A DNA stretch of 64,000 nt from Pachypanchax playfairii (Eukaryota; Chordata; Actinopteri; Cyprinodontiformes; Aplocheilidae): positions 1,917,031-1,981,030 of the forward strand of contig SSNP01000067.1 of the NCBI GenBank assembly GCA_006937955.1, in the 5' to 3' direction. The notes below the pieces were generated by a model. That model was not told the DNA's origin. It was given only the letters and a program-made list of their open reading frames with translations, and searched no databases. Shown here piece after piece: positions 13,101-24,254 of this stretch. A program made the translations under genes and the position numbers. The stretch's first letter is position 1; each line of letters opens with the position of its first letter.

Positions 13101-16100
13101 GCATGACGAGGCAAAGTAAATGAGCTTTGCAGAACACAGATGCATAAAAAGATGTCTGATAGAATACACAATACATACAACAGACACTTTTTTTGTTGTT
13201 GTTGCCAGGAGATAAACTAAAGCGCTACGTCTGTTGTTCAGCAGGCAGGTAATCACACAACATGTGTTTTCGCATACATAAAAAGATTTGCCTCAGTGTG
13301 GCTGAGAGGGAGGCTTCTCACAGATTAATGTAATATCCTGAGGTGGACAACAATCACTATCAAGACCCCAGGTGGGACAATGAACTGACAAATATGATCA
13401 ACCAATAAGAGAAGCTCTGCCACAAATAACGTTCTGTTCTCTTTGTTAACAGCTGACAGAAACCTTAATGGATGGAGACTGACAGCTTTGATTCATTCTG
13501 TTGTAACTTAACATTTAGAATCACAGAAAAGTTATTTACTTGACTGGAAAACACGGATGAAAGAAATGCTTGTGTTCCAAATATTGAGTTTGGTGAATTA
13601 TTGCAGAATCATTAAGAGAGTGAATTACAGTCCAACCAAGAATCCAATATGTTCCCAACCTCTGGGTAAATGTGTTCCTCCTGTTTCAGAACAAAGACAA
13701 CAAAAAGGCAAATATCAAGAAAAGCAAATCATTTCCTTTTTTTATAGAACTGATTTCCTATTCAGCTCACGCAAATAAGAGAAACAACATTCCTGGAAGG
13801 AGCACTGTGTTTTATTCATCTGTTTAGGAACAATATGAAATGTTAACGGAAAGCTAAGTTTAGTTTGTGAACAACAAACAGCTGAGCGGTAGTTCTACAG
13901 ATAGATGTAACTTGTTAATGACAGAGGACACGAGGGGAGGAGCGTTTCCACGCTACTGTTTGCATCATACCAGTTTTACTACTTTGAGTAATATTTATTT
14001 AAATGAGACATGAGAGAATTTGTATCTAATTTTATATTAAAAAAACTGTATTTTTAAGAGTTCTTAGATGTATCAAACCTTTACATTTTAATCAGTTGGA
14101 AAAGCCACACATGAACAGTAAAAACCATCAAAGTCAGCGTTTTAGCACATTTAAAAGTCTGTAATTTCTCTCCATGCTGTCCATGTGTAACTAGATTCAT
14201 ACAGAAATTAAATAAAGCTGGAATGACATTGGTTGCCAATTAGCATATTTATTTTAGCGCTGCACCCTTGTTGCATTTTTCCTAGCAACAGCCATCGTCA
14301 TCCGTTTACATCTGGCTGCTTCTGTCCCTTCTCACTGCTGAATTCCTAATAAAGTTCTTCTTATTTACATATTTTCTGTTTGACATCAGACAATTCAACG
14401 AGTCTGCAGTCGTGAGAGAAACATGCACGTTAACCAAAAGTTACACTTAAGACCTTTTTAAACTCCTGAAAAAAGGGACAAGCATATTCCATGTTAATAA
14501 AAAGACTTTCAAATAAATGTGATTCCACAGTTCACTCACATCTTTGTCGGCTGCTAAACAGGAAAAAATTGTTACCGGTAACTTGAAGGACTGAAAAGGT
14601 TTTCTGGCTCTTCTCAAAGTCGATGCCCCGCGGACAGAAATGAAAGATATTAAAGTGTTTCAATTTAAAGAGTCTAATGTGTGATTCGTGGTCCTTTTTC
14701 TGCTCGAAAGCAGTGACTGTTTGACAAATATGTCCCATTCCAAAAGGGCCAGCGGTCAACTACGTGCAGGCCAAGATTTTGTGACGAATAGACAAGAACA
14801 AAATTGTTGGTCACAGAAATAAATTTGAATCTGTCAAGATAAAGTAAATAAAAATGTACTTAAAAATCAATAATCATAGGTTCATGACTAAAGGGGCGGA
14901 GCTACCAGAGGGCAGGAAAGGAGATTGGTAAATTGGTCTCAGAGGGAGATAATTGTCATTTATGCCAAGATATGATAACTACTCAAGTAAAATACAATTC
15001 ATGATTACATCACAAAGACGTCCCCCTAGGACTGAACTGCTAATAGACTAGCAGCAAAAAAAAACAGCATAATAAGCAAGATGAAATGAGTTTAAAGAGC
15101 GAAACCCACCAGGGAAAGTCTCATCAGTGGAAAAAAAACTGAATGACATTAAAAAGACCAGAACACGAGAGGAAAAGTCTGACCTGGAGGATGGAAAATC
15201 TCTCCAGTTTATAAAGATGAAGAGTCAGAAGTCACAGCTTATGCATAATTCCATGTTTTTTCCAGTCACATATACCGTAGTGACATATCTTAAACACCCA
15301 CGCGCTGCCTCACCGTCCTCCCACCGTCTCATTAGCTCTGCATCTGGTGGTGCACCAGCATGTAGGTCATCATCACATGCACTTTGAATCATTTTGTTTT
15401 TGGGATAAAGAACAAGATGCTAACAGGATTAGCCTTCACATCTGGAAATATCTCGAGCAGCGTGTGAAACTCACACAGAAACAACAGCTATTTCAAAAGA
15501 CTCTTAATTCTGACACTGAAACTAAAGTTAGTAATTTATTTCTTTAATTCAAGTAAAACAGTCAATAAAAAAAGGAGTATTAGTAAGTTCAATTCTTTTG
15601 ATGTATAGAGTGAGAAGACTTTATGACTTTATTTAACGAGAGTTCGTGTAATAAGAATTTAAAATGCACAAAGTGTAACACACTGAGCGTGTTATGTTTG
15701 AAGGAGCACCGCGCAGGTTATTCAATGTCAACGTAATAACGACATCATTTAAAAGGTGCTCAGTTTAATCGTGCTTGGACCCACTTTGATTGCACTCGTC
15801 CCTGAAGGAACAGGTTTTAGCCAGGACTTTTTGGCAGGAAGTCTCTGCCTGTTATCCAAGATTTTATTTCCTCTCATTCATAGTTTCTCCTGTCCAATGA
15901 TCCGTCTCTTCCTCCTTCTGTCAGTCCCATCGTCTCACTCATGGTGTTTGTTTTAATATTTATTCAGCCAAAAATCGTTTTTTTATATTTATTCAAGTTG
16001 AATTTTTTTTTTTTTTGGTGGTTGTTGAAAATACAAACAAATTCCTTCAACACGACCTTACAGAGAAAACACCAACCCGCCGCCAGACGTACAAATGATT

Positions 16101-19100
16101 CTGTATGACGTTTCTGCTTGAGTCGTGCAAACAAACAGTCACATAGAAGGAATGCTGCTGCTAACAATGTATACACATGCTGCACAGCATCTCCTTCAGA
16201 CAAACGTGAACCCGACTCTCTTACTGCTCATCATCTCTTTGAAAAACAGGTTGATGAAAAATTCATACGGTTTAAAAAAAAAAAAAAAAGCTGCAAAAAA
16301 CAGCAACAAGTGTTTCTCTTTAAGTGCACATGCAAATGTATTCTTCAATAATCAAGTGTTAAAGATCCCAAAATAAATAATGAAATCAACACCAGTGAGA
16401 CGGTAAAAGGCAAAGGCGACAGCCTCAGGAGCTTCTGATACTGGGAACTTACGTCCTGGAAAAGACGTCGGTCCTGCGCCAGACGCTTTGATGCCAGTGT
16501 TTTGGTGACGTGATAGAAGGTTAGGAGAGCTCTGTGCTGCTGCAGGCCATCCTGACCCTTCACAGACTCCAGCAGAATTGGAATGAGCTCCGGCCACTGC
16601 CTGGGGCAGTCCAGGCGGGCCACCTTGGCTATCAGTACCGCGATCTGGGTTGCTATCTGTTGAGAGGAAAAAATAATAACAATAACAGCATGGAGGAGAA
16701 GATAACCAGAGGCTAACCATTAATACAAAAGAAGGTGGTTATGCTAGAGGGGAAAACCAAACTGATATTTATCTCAAAGATTTCAAATGTGTTCAAAATC
16801 TATTTTGGATGTCCGCTGAACAGTTTGGAAAGACACAAGACAGTGAAGGAGACAGATTTTTGTTAGGTTGCTCAAAGTTTGAAATTTGTGTCCTTCCAAA
16901 TAGTTCAAGTCATATTTGTAGCTTTTTAATGTCCATATTTTCACTTCAATGCACATAATATATTCTAGCTAATAGGGATATCCGGATCCGATCACGTGAT
17001 CGGAAATAGAGCTCGATCGCGTAGTTTAAGACTCGATCGGAATCGGTTGTTACCTCCCGATCAGGACTCGGACATATATATATATATATATATATTCTCA
17101 TTAGTTTTTAACACATATACACCTTTTCGTGTGACGTCAGTATCCGGGACAGTTTCCCTCGCAACCCGCAGCCGCCATTTTAAGAGGGGATGCGTTTCCA
17201 TGACGACCGACCGCAACGTGTGTGAAAATGTGAATGTTAACAGTCCTGTAGTCTACACAACAATGGAGAAGATGAGGACCTTTAAAATCCTTGGTGCGTA
17301 TATTTTCTTCGAGGTAAGCTTTTTTAATTGGCTCTGGATGATGTGTTGAGAATGCTGCCACGTTAGCGACACTAGCTTCGCTAGCCGCGTTAGCATGAGT
17401 TCCAGTATTAGTTTATAGTCATATTAAATCCCTATGATATTATCTTAAACTCATTCATGAAGTGGAGGTGATCACTTACTGGATGCAGAAGACAGCCCAT
17501 GATCATGTCACTCTTTCTGCAGTGTCTGCCGTTCTGATCTGCTTATTTAATTACATAACGTTTTATTTAATAACGTAATGTCCGTCCACCGGTTCGTGTG
17601 CGTTCGGACTGTTTGCGTGCTCACAGTACAGAAATGCGCTCTCGTCATGTTCGTTTTTACACACAAGTAACAACTTCATGACTCCCTGCCGTGAAGAAGC
17701 CCAGGGGAAACCTCAGTGCTGGAGTGGTCGCTGTCGTCCCAGGACTGCTGGCTGTCCCGTCCCTGCAGCTAAATATTAAATAGGGTGAATTAAATACAAC
17801 ATAAGGAACGCCCTGGATCTGTTTATTTGCTCATTTTTTTTTCATTTTTTAATGTAAAATCGGATCGGGACTCGGTATGTAACCAAAATCAAATGACTCA
17901 GACTCGCACTCGAGGTCAAAAAATCTTGATCGGGACATCCCTACTAGCTAATGTGTTTGTAGAATTCTTACACAGTTAGTGGAAAAATTCACACCAATAT
18001 AGCTGAAAATCTTGTTGTCTCCTGTGTGAGCAAACTGCTGGATGGAGCTCAACAAAACTCCAAACAAGTCTTCAACAGATTTGAACAAAACATCGACAAC
18101 TTCATCACTTCTCGACATGGTCTTTAAAACTTGTGACCCAAAGGCAGCAGGCAGTAGGATTCAGGTAACAGAAGTCTAGGACTTTCACTTAACTGAGTCA
18201 ATTTTACTTTTAACCAGCCAGTTTATTTTTCCAAGAATCAATAAGCTGCCGTGATTTCCAAGAAAGTCGGATATGTTCACGAGGTGTTTTGATAAAAGAG
18301 CTTTTAAATGTAACCTGCTTACACAGTCAAAGAGAACCTATAATCCCTTCTGATGTTTAAGAGGAAGAGCTGAGACATCTAAAACATACACAAATCTTTA
18401 GTTTTTCAGTTCCAGTCTTGTTTTCCCCAGTCCACCCCCTACTGACCTGATTGACAGGCTCATTAAAGTTTGTGATAAGACCAGCACGCAGTGATGTCTT
18501 CTCCTCTTCTGATAATGCACTATGAAGAAAACAATCATACAGATATTCAAAGGAGGTGCAGAAACAGGAAGATAAGAATAAACCTGCACAACGTGGTGTG
18601 AAACACTTTTCAAATGCCTTTTAGCTGAATCTGATGAGTCCTGGGGCATTTAACTTGTTATCATTTGCAGACATATACATATAGATACTGGAGAAGAGGA
18701 ACAGGTAATTAAACAAATCCAAAACTTCAACCCAGGACATAGTTGGTGAAGGTGAAATGCTCCCCGTGCAGCATTATGACGACAGGGAGCCAGAAGCCCT
18801 GCCACTGGTGAAAGCAGCACAGATCCTAAGAGACCTTTTCTCATCTCATTTCCATTTCTATACATGCAAACCACTTTAAGTCACTGACAATATGGTGAAG
18901 ACATCAATTTGTCAACCTGTAATGAGACTGAATAAATCACTTCCTACCGCTACATTTAACAGAATTATGCAAATGTACCACAATTTCCAACCGCTCTATG
19001 CAATTATATCAACATGCATAACATTGAAAAATGATCAATCGTGTAAAGAAAATTTTAAAAAAATAATTAAAAATTGGGGTTTCAAAGTTAGGTGAACACC

Positions 19101-20123
19101 TAATCTTAATGGAACGAAGCAGCTCTGAAAGACTTTTTCTTGCTGGAAACAAACTGCCGTCACTATTCGGGAGGAGTTTCCAAAATATCCCTTAACTTTA
19201 TGAGAATTTTCATTTTTGCTTGTTGGAAGCATTCCACTGCATTACATTTGGGGAGTTCAAATACTGTGTGTACAATATGCAGCTCATAAACCCCACTGTA
19301 ACAAGGAGAAACTACTTCTCTAAAAACCTTGAACTATTAAAAAAAAAAAAGAGAGACTTTTTTTTCTTTTGCTGCTTGAAGTTTTTATGCTCTGAGCTCT
19401 GGGAGCAGTCTGCCTGGAGGATGTCAGATGAGTTAAAAGCATTCTGACTCATATTCAGATTTTAAAACTTTATGTTTTTGGGTTATTTTATGGCTATTTT
19501 TATATTTCTCTTGAGCATTTGCTTTACTCTTCATATTTGTACGATCCTATTAGCCTGAAATTGCTTTTGATGAACCTGTAAAATGAAACCAAGTGGAAGA
19601 AAGATAAAGCATTGGGTTAGATTATTTAAAAGCATGTTTAGTTCATAATCTCAACATTTTAGACAAAGTGACCCTTTCAAAGCAGAACCTTGTGTTCGTC
19701 ACAGCAGGATAATGAACAGATTAGTCAATGATGCACATTAACAGAGTTTTAGTTATTGCATCTTTCCATATCATAAAACCAAAAATTTGTCGTACTTTTA
19801 TCAGCCCACACATCAAAAGCTTGAGTCGGTGACGGTATGTGGGTGCATTAGAGTTCAAGACAAAGGTAGCGTGCACGTTACTGCTGCAGGGTATATGCAG
19901 GCTCTGGAGATATGTACTGTATGAAGCTATTCGGTTAACATGTCCCATATTTCAGGCAGAAAACACCAAATATAAAAGGTTCATTCCAAGAATCTGAAAC
20001 CATATTAAAATAAACTAAAAGCTAAACTTGCAGGTCTGCAATCCAGGTCTGTCTTTTGACACGATATAAAACCAGAAAACCCTGCAAACCTACAAGAAGA
20101 AGAAACAGAAAAAACATTCTTTG

Positions 20124-20159
<36 letters not shown>

Positions 20160-23100
20160 CCCTCGGTCTCAATTAAACCTTGAACAAGAGTTAAAGGAGG
20201 TCATGCTGTAAAGTATGACCCTCTCAACAGTTTTTAGAAAGCGTTGTGGGATCAAAGTTTAAAAGAAGCAACCACTGGTTTAAAGGAACGTACTGGTAAA
20301 CTCAATCGTTGCCACAACTTGAAGAACCACTGGGAAAATACCCCGTTTAACATGACGGCAGGGACTCGGTGTTAAAGAAAACAGAAATCAGCTTGCTGTC
20401 ATGTGATGACGATGCCTGTTTTTATTGGACAATCTGTGTAAAAAAAAAAAATTCCCCAAGCTACAACAGACCTAGTGGTGAGGATATAAGCATATATCAT
20501 TAAAAGTATATCTACATTATGCTTTTAATAAACTTCATCTTATGTGCAAATTGTTATAGAAAAATGTATATTTCTTCACAGAAGATGCCCGAGTATCCAG
20601 AACATCTCACGCTGTAATAAAGTTTTAACTTCTCCAGCTTCTCCAACCAACATGAGGGAGAAGCAACAGCTGAGTTTAAATCCTGGTGGTTCTCGCTTAC
20701 AGCCACCGCGCTTCTCTGGTCCCGAACCTAATAACTGCGTTCTAAAATCCTGTAAGAGGTCTAGAGGGTCTTCCTTCATAAGCAACTGCACATTCCAGCA
20801 GCATGCAAGCTGATTTTTGTTTTCATCTTCATAATAACTGCTGAATTTATATTTGAGGAGTGGGAATTTATTACTAAAGAATCAGAAACAGCGCCGTGTC
20901 GTCATTTAGTGTCTCATTTAGTGTTCTGGATAAACAGCTGTGACACAACTAAATCGCATAAAGACTATACTAACGTACTGAGATTAAGCGATCATTGGTA
21001 AGAAGAGAAAAAAAAGAAAAGCGTAGTAATGACCTGGAGAGGCCACAGAGTGATGAGGCACATCTGATCACCCAGTGAATTTACAAGCAAATGTGCATTT
21101 AGAATCTGGCAAATAAAACTAATCAAGCACCCAAAGACAAACAGTTGGCCTCGAGAAACCCCCCGAAAAATATAAAATCCTAGTAAATACGCATTAATGA
21201 CTAAACAGAGCAAAAATAAAAGTGTAATGATATGTAAAATCGGGTTGCGTGAATGGGTAAATGCAAAACCTTGTAGTGTGAAAGCGCTTTGAGTGGTCTG
21301 AATGACTAGAAAAGCGCTATACAAATACAGGACGTTTACCATTTAAAATCATTCTAAAGAGTTAAAAAAAGGAGAAAGATGAGAGCAGGTTCTAACAGGT
21401 TAAAAGAACAAAAGGGAAAAGAACAAACTAAGAGCACTTAAATCTCTTAAAACAGACAAAGAGATTAGGAGAGATGAATAAAGAGAGGACATCAGGAGAT
21501 AAGACAGAGTAAAGGGTCAAGACGAGATGAGACAAAAAGCCTTTAGATGGAAGAGAGAGAGAGTGTGGCTGACAGGAAGCAGAGAAACATGCAGGTACTT
21601 ACTGAGGGGCCACTCTCCTCCAGTATCTGTCAATGCCATTTTTAAAGTACAGCACAGCCAACCACCTGACATTCACATCCAGCATGTGGTTATTAAAGAT
21701 ATTCTGCAAAACACAAGAATGCACATAGTCATAGTCATCCCTGCTTCCATCGCTCAAACGAGCAACACCAGACAATTCAAGGACTGACCCAGTTTCATGA
21801 CGTGGAACGGCTACACCAGCGAGTAAAAAGGGTAATTATTCCAACTAAAGCAGCACAGTGGTGTGATTAAAAACAGAGCATGATAATTTTTGTAACCAAG
21901 GCTGTCACATATTTGAGATTTAACCATCTGTAGCTGCTCTGACACGTTCGAGCTGTAAACTGAAGCCACAAACCCAGAACACATGGCAGAGTACATGTGT
22001 ATTCAGAGCTGTTTGCCTTCATATGAGAGAAGCAGGAGCACTGCAAACTGCAGCTGCACAATCCAAATATTTACTTCCAATCTGTCAACTACCACTATGA
22101 TTTTATTTAATCTATCATTGAAGATATTTAGCAGGTTCTGCTTTCTTTCAATCAGCTGATGCCTGGTAATATTTGGCCCATCAGATGTGATGAGTTTTTG
22201 CAATTCTGTTTATATTTCAACAATAAGAAAGAAACGAGGCCAAAATGGTACCTGTGGGGGAGTTCCAAGATAAAAACCCATGTGTTTCAGTCAAACATGG
22301 TGGTGGTGGTGTGATGGTCTGGGACTGCTTTGAAACCTGGAGGATTTGCTCTAATTGACACTACCGTGACTTTTTATCTGTATATGCTGAAGGAGAATGT
22401 TCAGCCATCACTTACTTCTTCACAGAAACGGGTTGGTTTGGATAGTTTTATACTTTTCTTTTTTTAATTAGAGAACTCAACATTTAAAAAGTGAACTTTG
22501 TCTTTACTCAGTTTGTCTAAAAATTAAAAGGAACAAAAAAAGGAAAAGAGAAGAACTTTGTTGAACATGATGAATCTGGAACTCAAGAGATAACGGTGCA
22601 TCAAAAAAAAACAAAACCGGATACACAAAAGTATTTGAAGAATGGCTAGTAAAGTCGGTTCAGATTGGGTTCTGGGTGTCGTAAAGCTGCCTGTTCATAC
22701 GTGCACGTATGCACTTGACAGCCGGAGATTATCCACATGAAATATTCAGTATGGAACTTGGATTAAGCACATAGAAACAGAAATTTATACCAGATTTGCA
22801 CTAATTACTGTTGTTTAAAGCACATTAAGCTCTCCATATGCTTAAAAAAATTGTCCTTTTTTTAAAATATTTTGGCTTCAACATGATGATGTGCATCCTT
22901 GTTACTTTTATTTTACACAACATCCTACTATTGATAAAAAAAAAAAAAGGACAATTTCTTTGCTAAGAACAGTTCTTAGCTGGACGCAGCACATACTGAG
23001 CCAATTTTCTTTACAAATTGCACCGAGATGAAAGTGAAAATCCACATATCATCCGAGCCTGACCAGAACAGTAAACAGTTTTTTTTCCTCTTAAAACATC

Positions 23101-24242
23101 TGGGTAATCTCTCTGGTGGATTGCACTGTGTATGTATGTTTCAACAACCGTAGAATATTAACAAATACCATCTGCGTGAGGAAAATTTCTCCACATAAAT
23201 TTTTATGAAACTGCTCAATGGAGATTTGAATAATTCTTTAACACAAATCAATCGCCGGCTGCCAGATATTCACAGCTGTCTCTATGTCTTTAACCCTGAA
23301 ATCTACCTCTAACTTCTTATTAAACTCTAACTTGCTGTAATTAAAGTCTAATCTTTAGACGAAAAAGCCGAACCCTGAACTTAGGTTAGCAGTACTGTGC
23401 TTCAACCACTATCATTAGAAACATGTTGCATTATTAGAGTTATCACAGGACATAGTAGGAAGGATCTGGTTTTAATCAGATGAGCTACGGCTCATCAATA
23501 TCTCCAGAATGTTCTGAGATTCACAGTTCTAATGACGTACATACTTCTGATAGCTCACTGTATCAGCATCTATAAGTATAACCAACCAGTGTTTTTACTT
23601 GGGAGTCTCATCACAAATGACTTACCATTTGTCTGACTACTCTCACTTCATGCATGATTTTATAATAAATACGTTTTTGTAAAATTCACTCGCTTGATTC
23701 ATTCGTATGGAATATTTCCACAACAATATGGACGAGCTGCTGCCGAAGCAGTCTGACAGAACGAGCAGGAACCAGCTGAATTTTGACCCAGACAGATTGA
23801 AAGGTCTGTTTATCAGAGTTTCCTGATGTTTTTAGATATAAAATGTTTTATATTACTGGTTAATACTTAAGAAATACCACAAAGTCCTGAAATTTGTATG
23901 AAATGGCCTCTTCCCTGCTTTTATAGAGGTGGTCACACTTGCTGAATTTTCCTCTTAAATCCCATGGAAGCAGCGTTTTTTTTCCACACACAGCTTTCCT
24001 AATTTGAGTTTCATTCGTGTTTATTAAATAATGACATCTGATTAATAAAGAATTTTGATGTTGTGATACACCCAAATATTGAAAGAGGATATACTCTGAC
24101 TCACCAGAAGTACTGAATAGAAGCCTGGCTGGGTCTCCCACTGCCGGAGCTGCTCCTCTGCAGGCTTCAGCACAGCTGTGTCCTGACTGGTGGCCTGGGT
24201 TAACGCCTGCAACACCACAGAACTGGCACCCTCTATATCCAT
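1185..24242 (-). CDS. ipo11: Importin-11, N-terminal part (eleven coding exons; gene runs off the left edge)
   Basis: Importin-11 is a karyopherin-beta nuclear import receptor that binds RanGTP and carries cargo such as UBE2M-type ubiquitin-conjugating enzymes. Coding exons in transcript order are 24105-24242, 21603-21703, 18447-18519, 16453-16656, 11327-11459, 11009-11068, 7014-7062, 2634-2704, 2318-2510, 1826-1978 and 1185-1228. All have AG/GT borders. The start was chosen because the N-terminus (MDIEGASSVVLQALTQ) matches vertebrate importin-11. Other landmarks are KPAEEQLRQWETQPGF, VARLDCPRQWPELIP, TFYHVTKTLASKRLA and GEGVTFERFIVQCMN. About 406 of roughly 975 residues are present, covering the importin-beta N-terminal domain and the first HEAT repeats. 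Exon phases agree everywhere except exon 11009-11068. That exon is 60 nt where 59 are needed, so the frame shifts by one base after the codons for VLRKLTVHGF. Introns carry many transposons. Identity is very secure; intactness is uncertain because of the shift. Confidence 0.93.
2721..2765. repeat. 12-bp tandem repeat beside an ipo11 3' splice site
   Basis: There are about 3.75 copies of a 12-bp unit (AACTCATTTGTT), starting 17 bp upstream (minus strand) of the acceptor for exon 2634-2704. Each unit carries GTTAAC, whose TTAAC fits a branch-point consensus. Confidence 0.8.
3190..3355 (+). repeat. Retroposon-like 3' end within the outer hAT
   Basis: A CATTTCACTGCATACCATAC stretch is followed by GTGACAAATAAAATAAAAA and an A-rich tail. 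I recognise this as a common fish retroposon 3' end. Its exact 5' limit is not visible. Confidence 0.4.
3418..3936. mobile_element. Inner nested hAT-like element
   Basis: It starts TAGGGCTGGGCAGTATACCG and ends with the inverse (CATACTGCCAAGCCCTA). The flanks TGAGAAAC (3410-3417) and TGAGCAAC (3937-3944) are an 8-bp duplication with one change. It sits wholly inside the outer hAT and is therefore the younger insertion. The internal ORFs are not transposase. Confidence 0.75.
4241..7013. other. ipo11 intron segment with no recognisable gene
   Basis: This is AT-rich intron between the hAT element and exon 7014-7062. I see only short uninformative ORFs and homopolymer runs. Confidence 0.6.
8197..8576. 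mobile_element. Palindromic MITE with TA flanks
   Basis: The ends CACGCTCAGAAATAGAGGTA and the inverse of CGTACCTCTATTTCTGAGAGTG match with one or two differences. TA lies on both sides. At about 380 bp with no coding capacity, it is a MITE, tentatively Tc1/mariner-like. It lies in repeat-rich ipo11 intron sequence (about 7.85-9.25 kb). Confidence 0.6.
8886..9120 (+). repeat. Dispersed repeat, copy A (inverted partner at 35.1-35.3 kb)
   Basis: This segment, including GATGAATACTAACGAACAAA and CTATGAAGGTAAGAACACC, recurs in reverse complement at about 35108-35335 with many small differences. The family is not identified. Confidence 0.7.
11009..11068 (-). other. ipo11: ipo11 coding exon 6 with a one-base frame disruption
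   Basis: The upstream exon ends with one base of a split codon, and the downstream exon (7014-7062) opens in phase 0 with GFLNAVFERLKQFLE. This exon must therefore be 2 + 3n bases, but it measures 60. It reads VLRKLTVHGF correctly and then holds four bases (TCAA) where one codon is expected, before the frame for EPQHNMEVM. A T run on the coding strand (four A's in the plus-strand stretch cttgaaaatcc at about 11037-11043) is the likely site of an extra base. Splice sites are otherwise good. It may be a sequencing or assembly indel or a real lesion. Confidence 0.75.
12130..12325. repeat. Diverged dispersed repeat (related copy at 29.4-29.6 kb)
   Basis: It begins GATTCTAGGATC and carries AGTGTTTGTCATAATTTGGA. 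The order of blocks matches 29383-29620. It lies in an ipo11 intron, and the family is unnamed. Confidence 0.5.
12326..16452. other. ipo11 intron, no supported gene
   Basis: This is intron between coding exons 5 and 4. The short ORFs are chance frames with no domain or splice support, and I see no delimited transposon. Confidence 0.55.
16973..17943. mobile_element. 971-bp hAT relic with 8-bp target duplication
   Basis: The ends TAGGGATATCCGGATC and (inverse) TAGGGATGTCCCGATC are inverted repeats. Duplications CTAGCTAA flank it (16965-16972 and 17944-17951). The middle has a (TA)n run at about 17072-17093 and a CpG-rich stretch with GCCGCCATTTT, an ATG frame and a GAGGTAAGC donor at about 17160-17320. 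This looks like the promoter and first exon left over from an autonomous parent. No transposase domain remains. Confidence 0.82.
17976..18168 (-). other. Unrecognised exon-like open frame in an ipo11 intron
   Basis: On the minus strand an open frame reads LLPAAFGSQVLKTMSRSDE, continues as VVDVLFKSVEDLFGVLLSSI, and then QQFAHTGDNKIFSYIGVN. It has the amphipathic composition of real protein. Possible borders are an acceptor-like TTTTAAAG at about 18125 and a GTAAGA donor at about 17970. Between those two it would be about 150 bp in phase 0-0. Nothing in importin-11 matches it, and it sits between coding exons 3 and 4. It could be an exon of a nested gene, a cassette exon or a gene fragment. Confidence 0.3.
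20126..20156. repeat. Poly-A run of 31
   Basis: An uninterrupted A run in an ipo11 intron. No retroposon body is clear next to it. Confidence 0.9.
21235..21345 (-). repeat. Common fish retroposon 3' end
   Basis: The minus strand reads AAATGGTAAACGTCCTGTAT, then TTGTATAGCGCTTTTCTAG and GCGCTTTCACACTACAAGG, a familiar teleost LINE-type terminal sequence. The body further left is not delimited. Confidence 0.5.
22285..22405 (+). pseudogene. Decayed Tc1 transposase fragment
   Basis: One frame reads VKHGGGGVMVWDCFETW, the glycine-rich box of Tc1 transposases (compare the intact copy at 41792-42814), then hits a stop. It is a short degenerate remnant in an ipo11 intron and clearly older than the intact element. 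Confidence 0.75.
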
Positions 24243-24254
24243 AGCTGGATATAT
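24105..24254 (-). other. ipo11: ipo11 start-codon exon and its acceptor
   Basis: The exon opens after an acceptor reading CCCGTAG on the minus strand, gives 12 bases of 5'-UTR, then the ATG at 24240-24242. It ends at a GTGAGT donor after 46 codons. A 5'-UTR intron must therefore lie upstream, consistent with the promoter-like block at 27.6-27.8 kb. Confidence 0.7.

Larger units (their letters stand above)
18520..21602. other. ipo11 intron between coding exons 2 and 3
   Basis: No gene is recognised here. It holds the poly-A run at 20126-20156 and the retroposon tail at 21235-21345. Confidence 0.55.
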
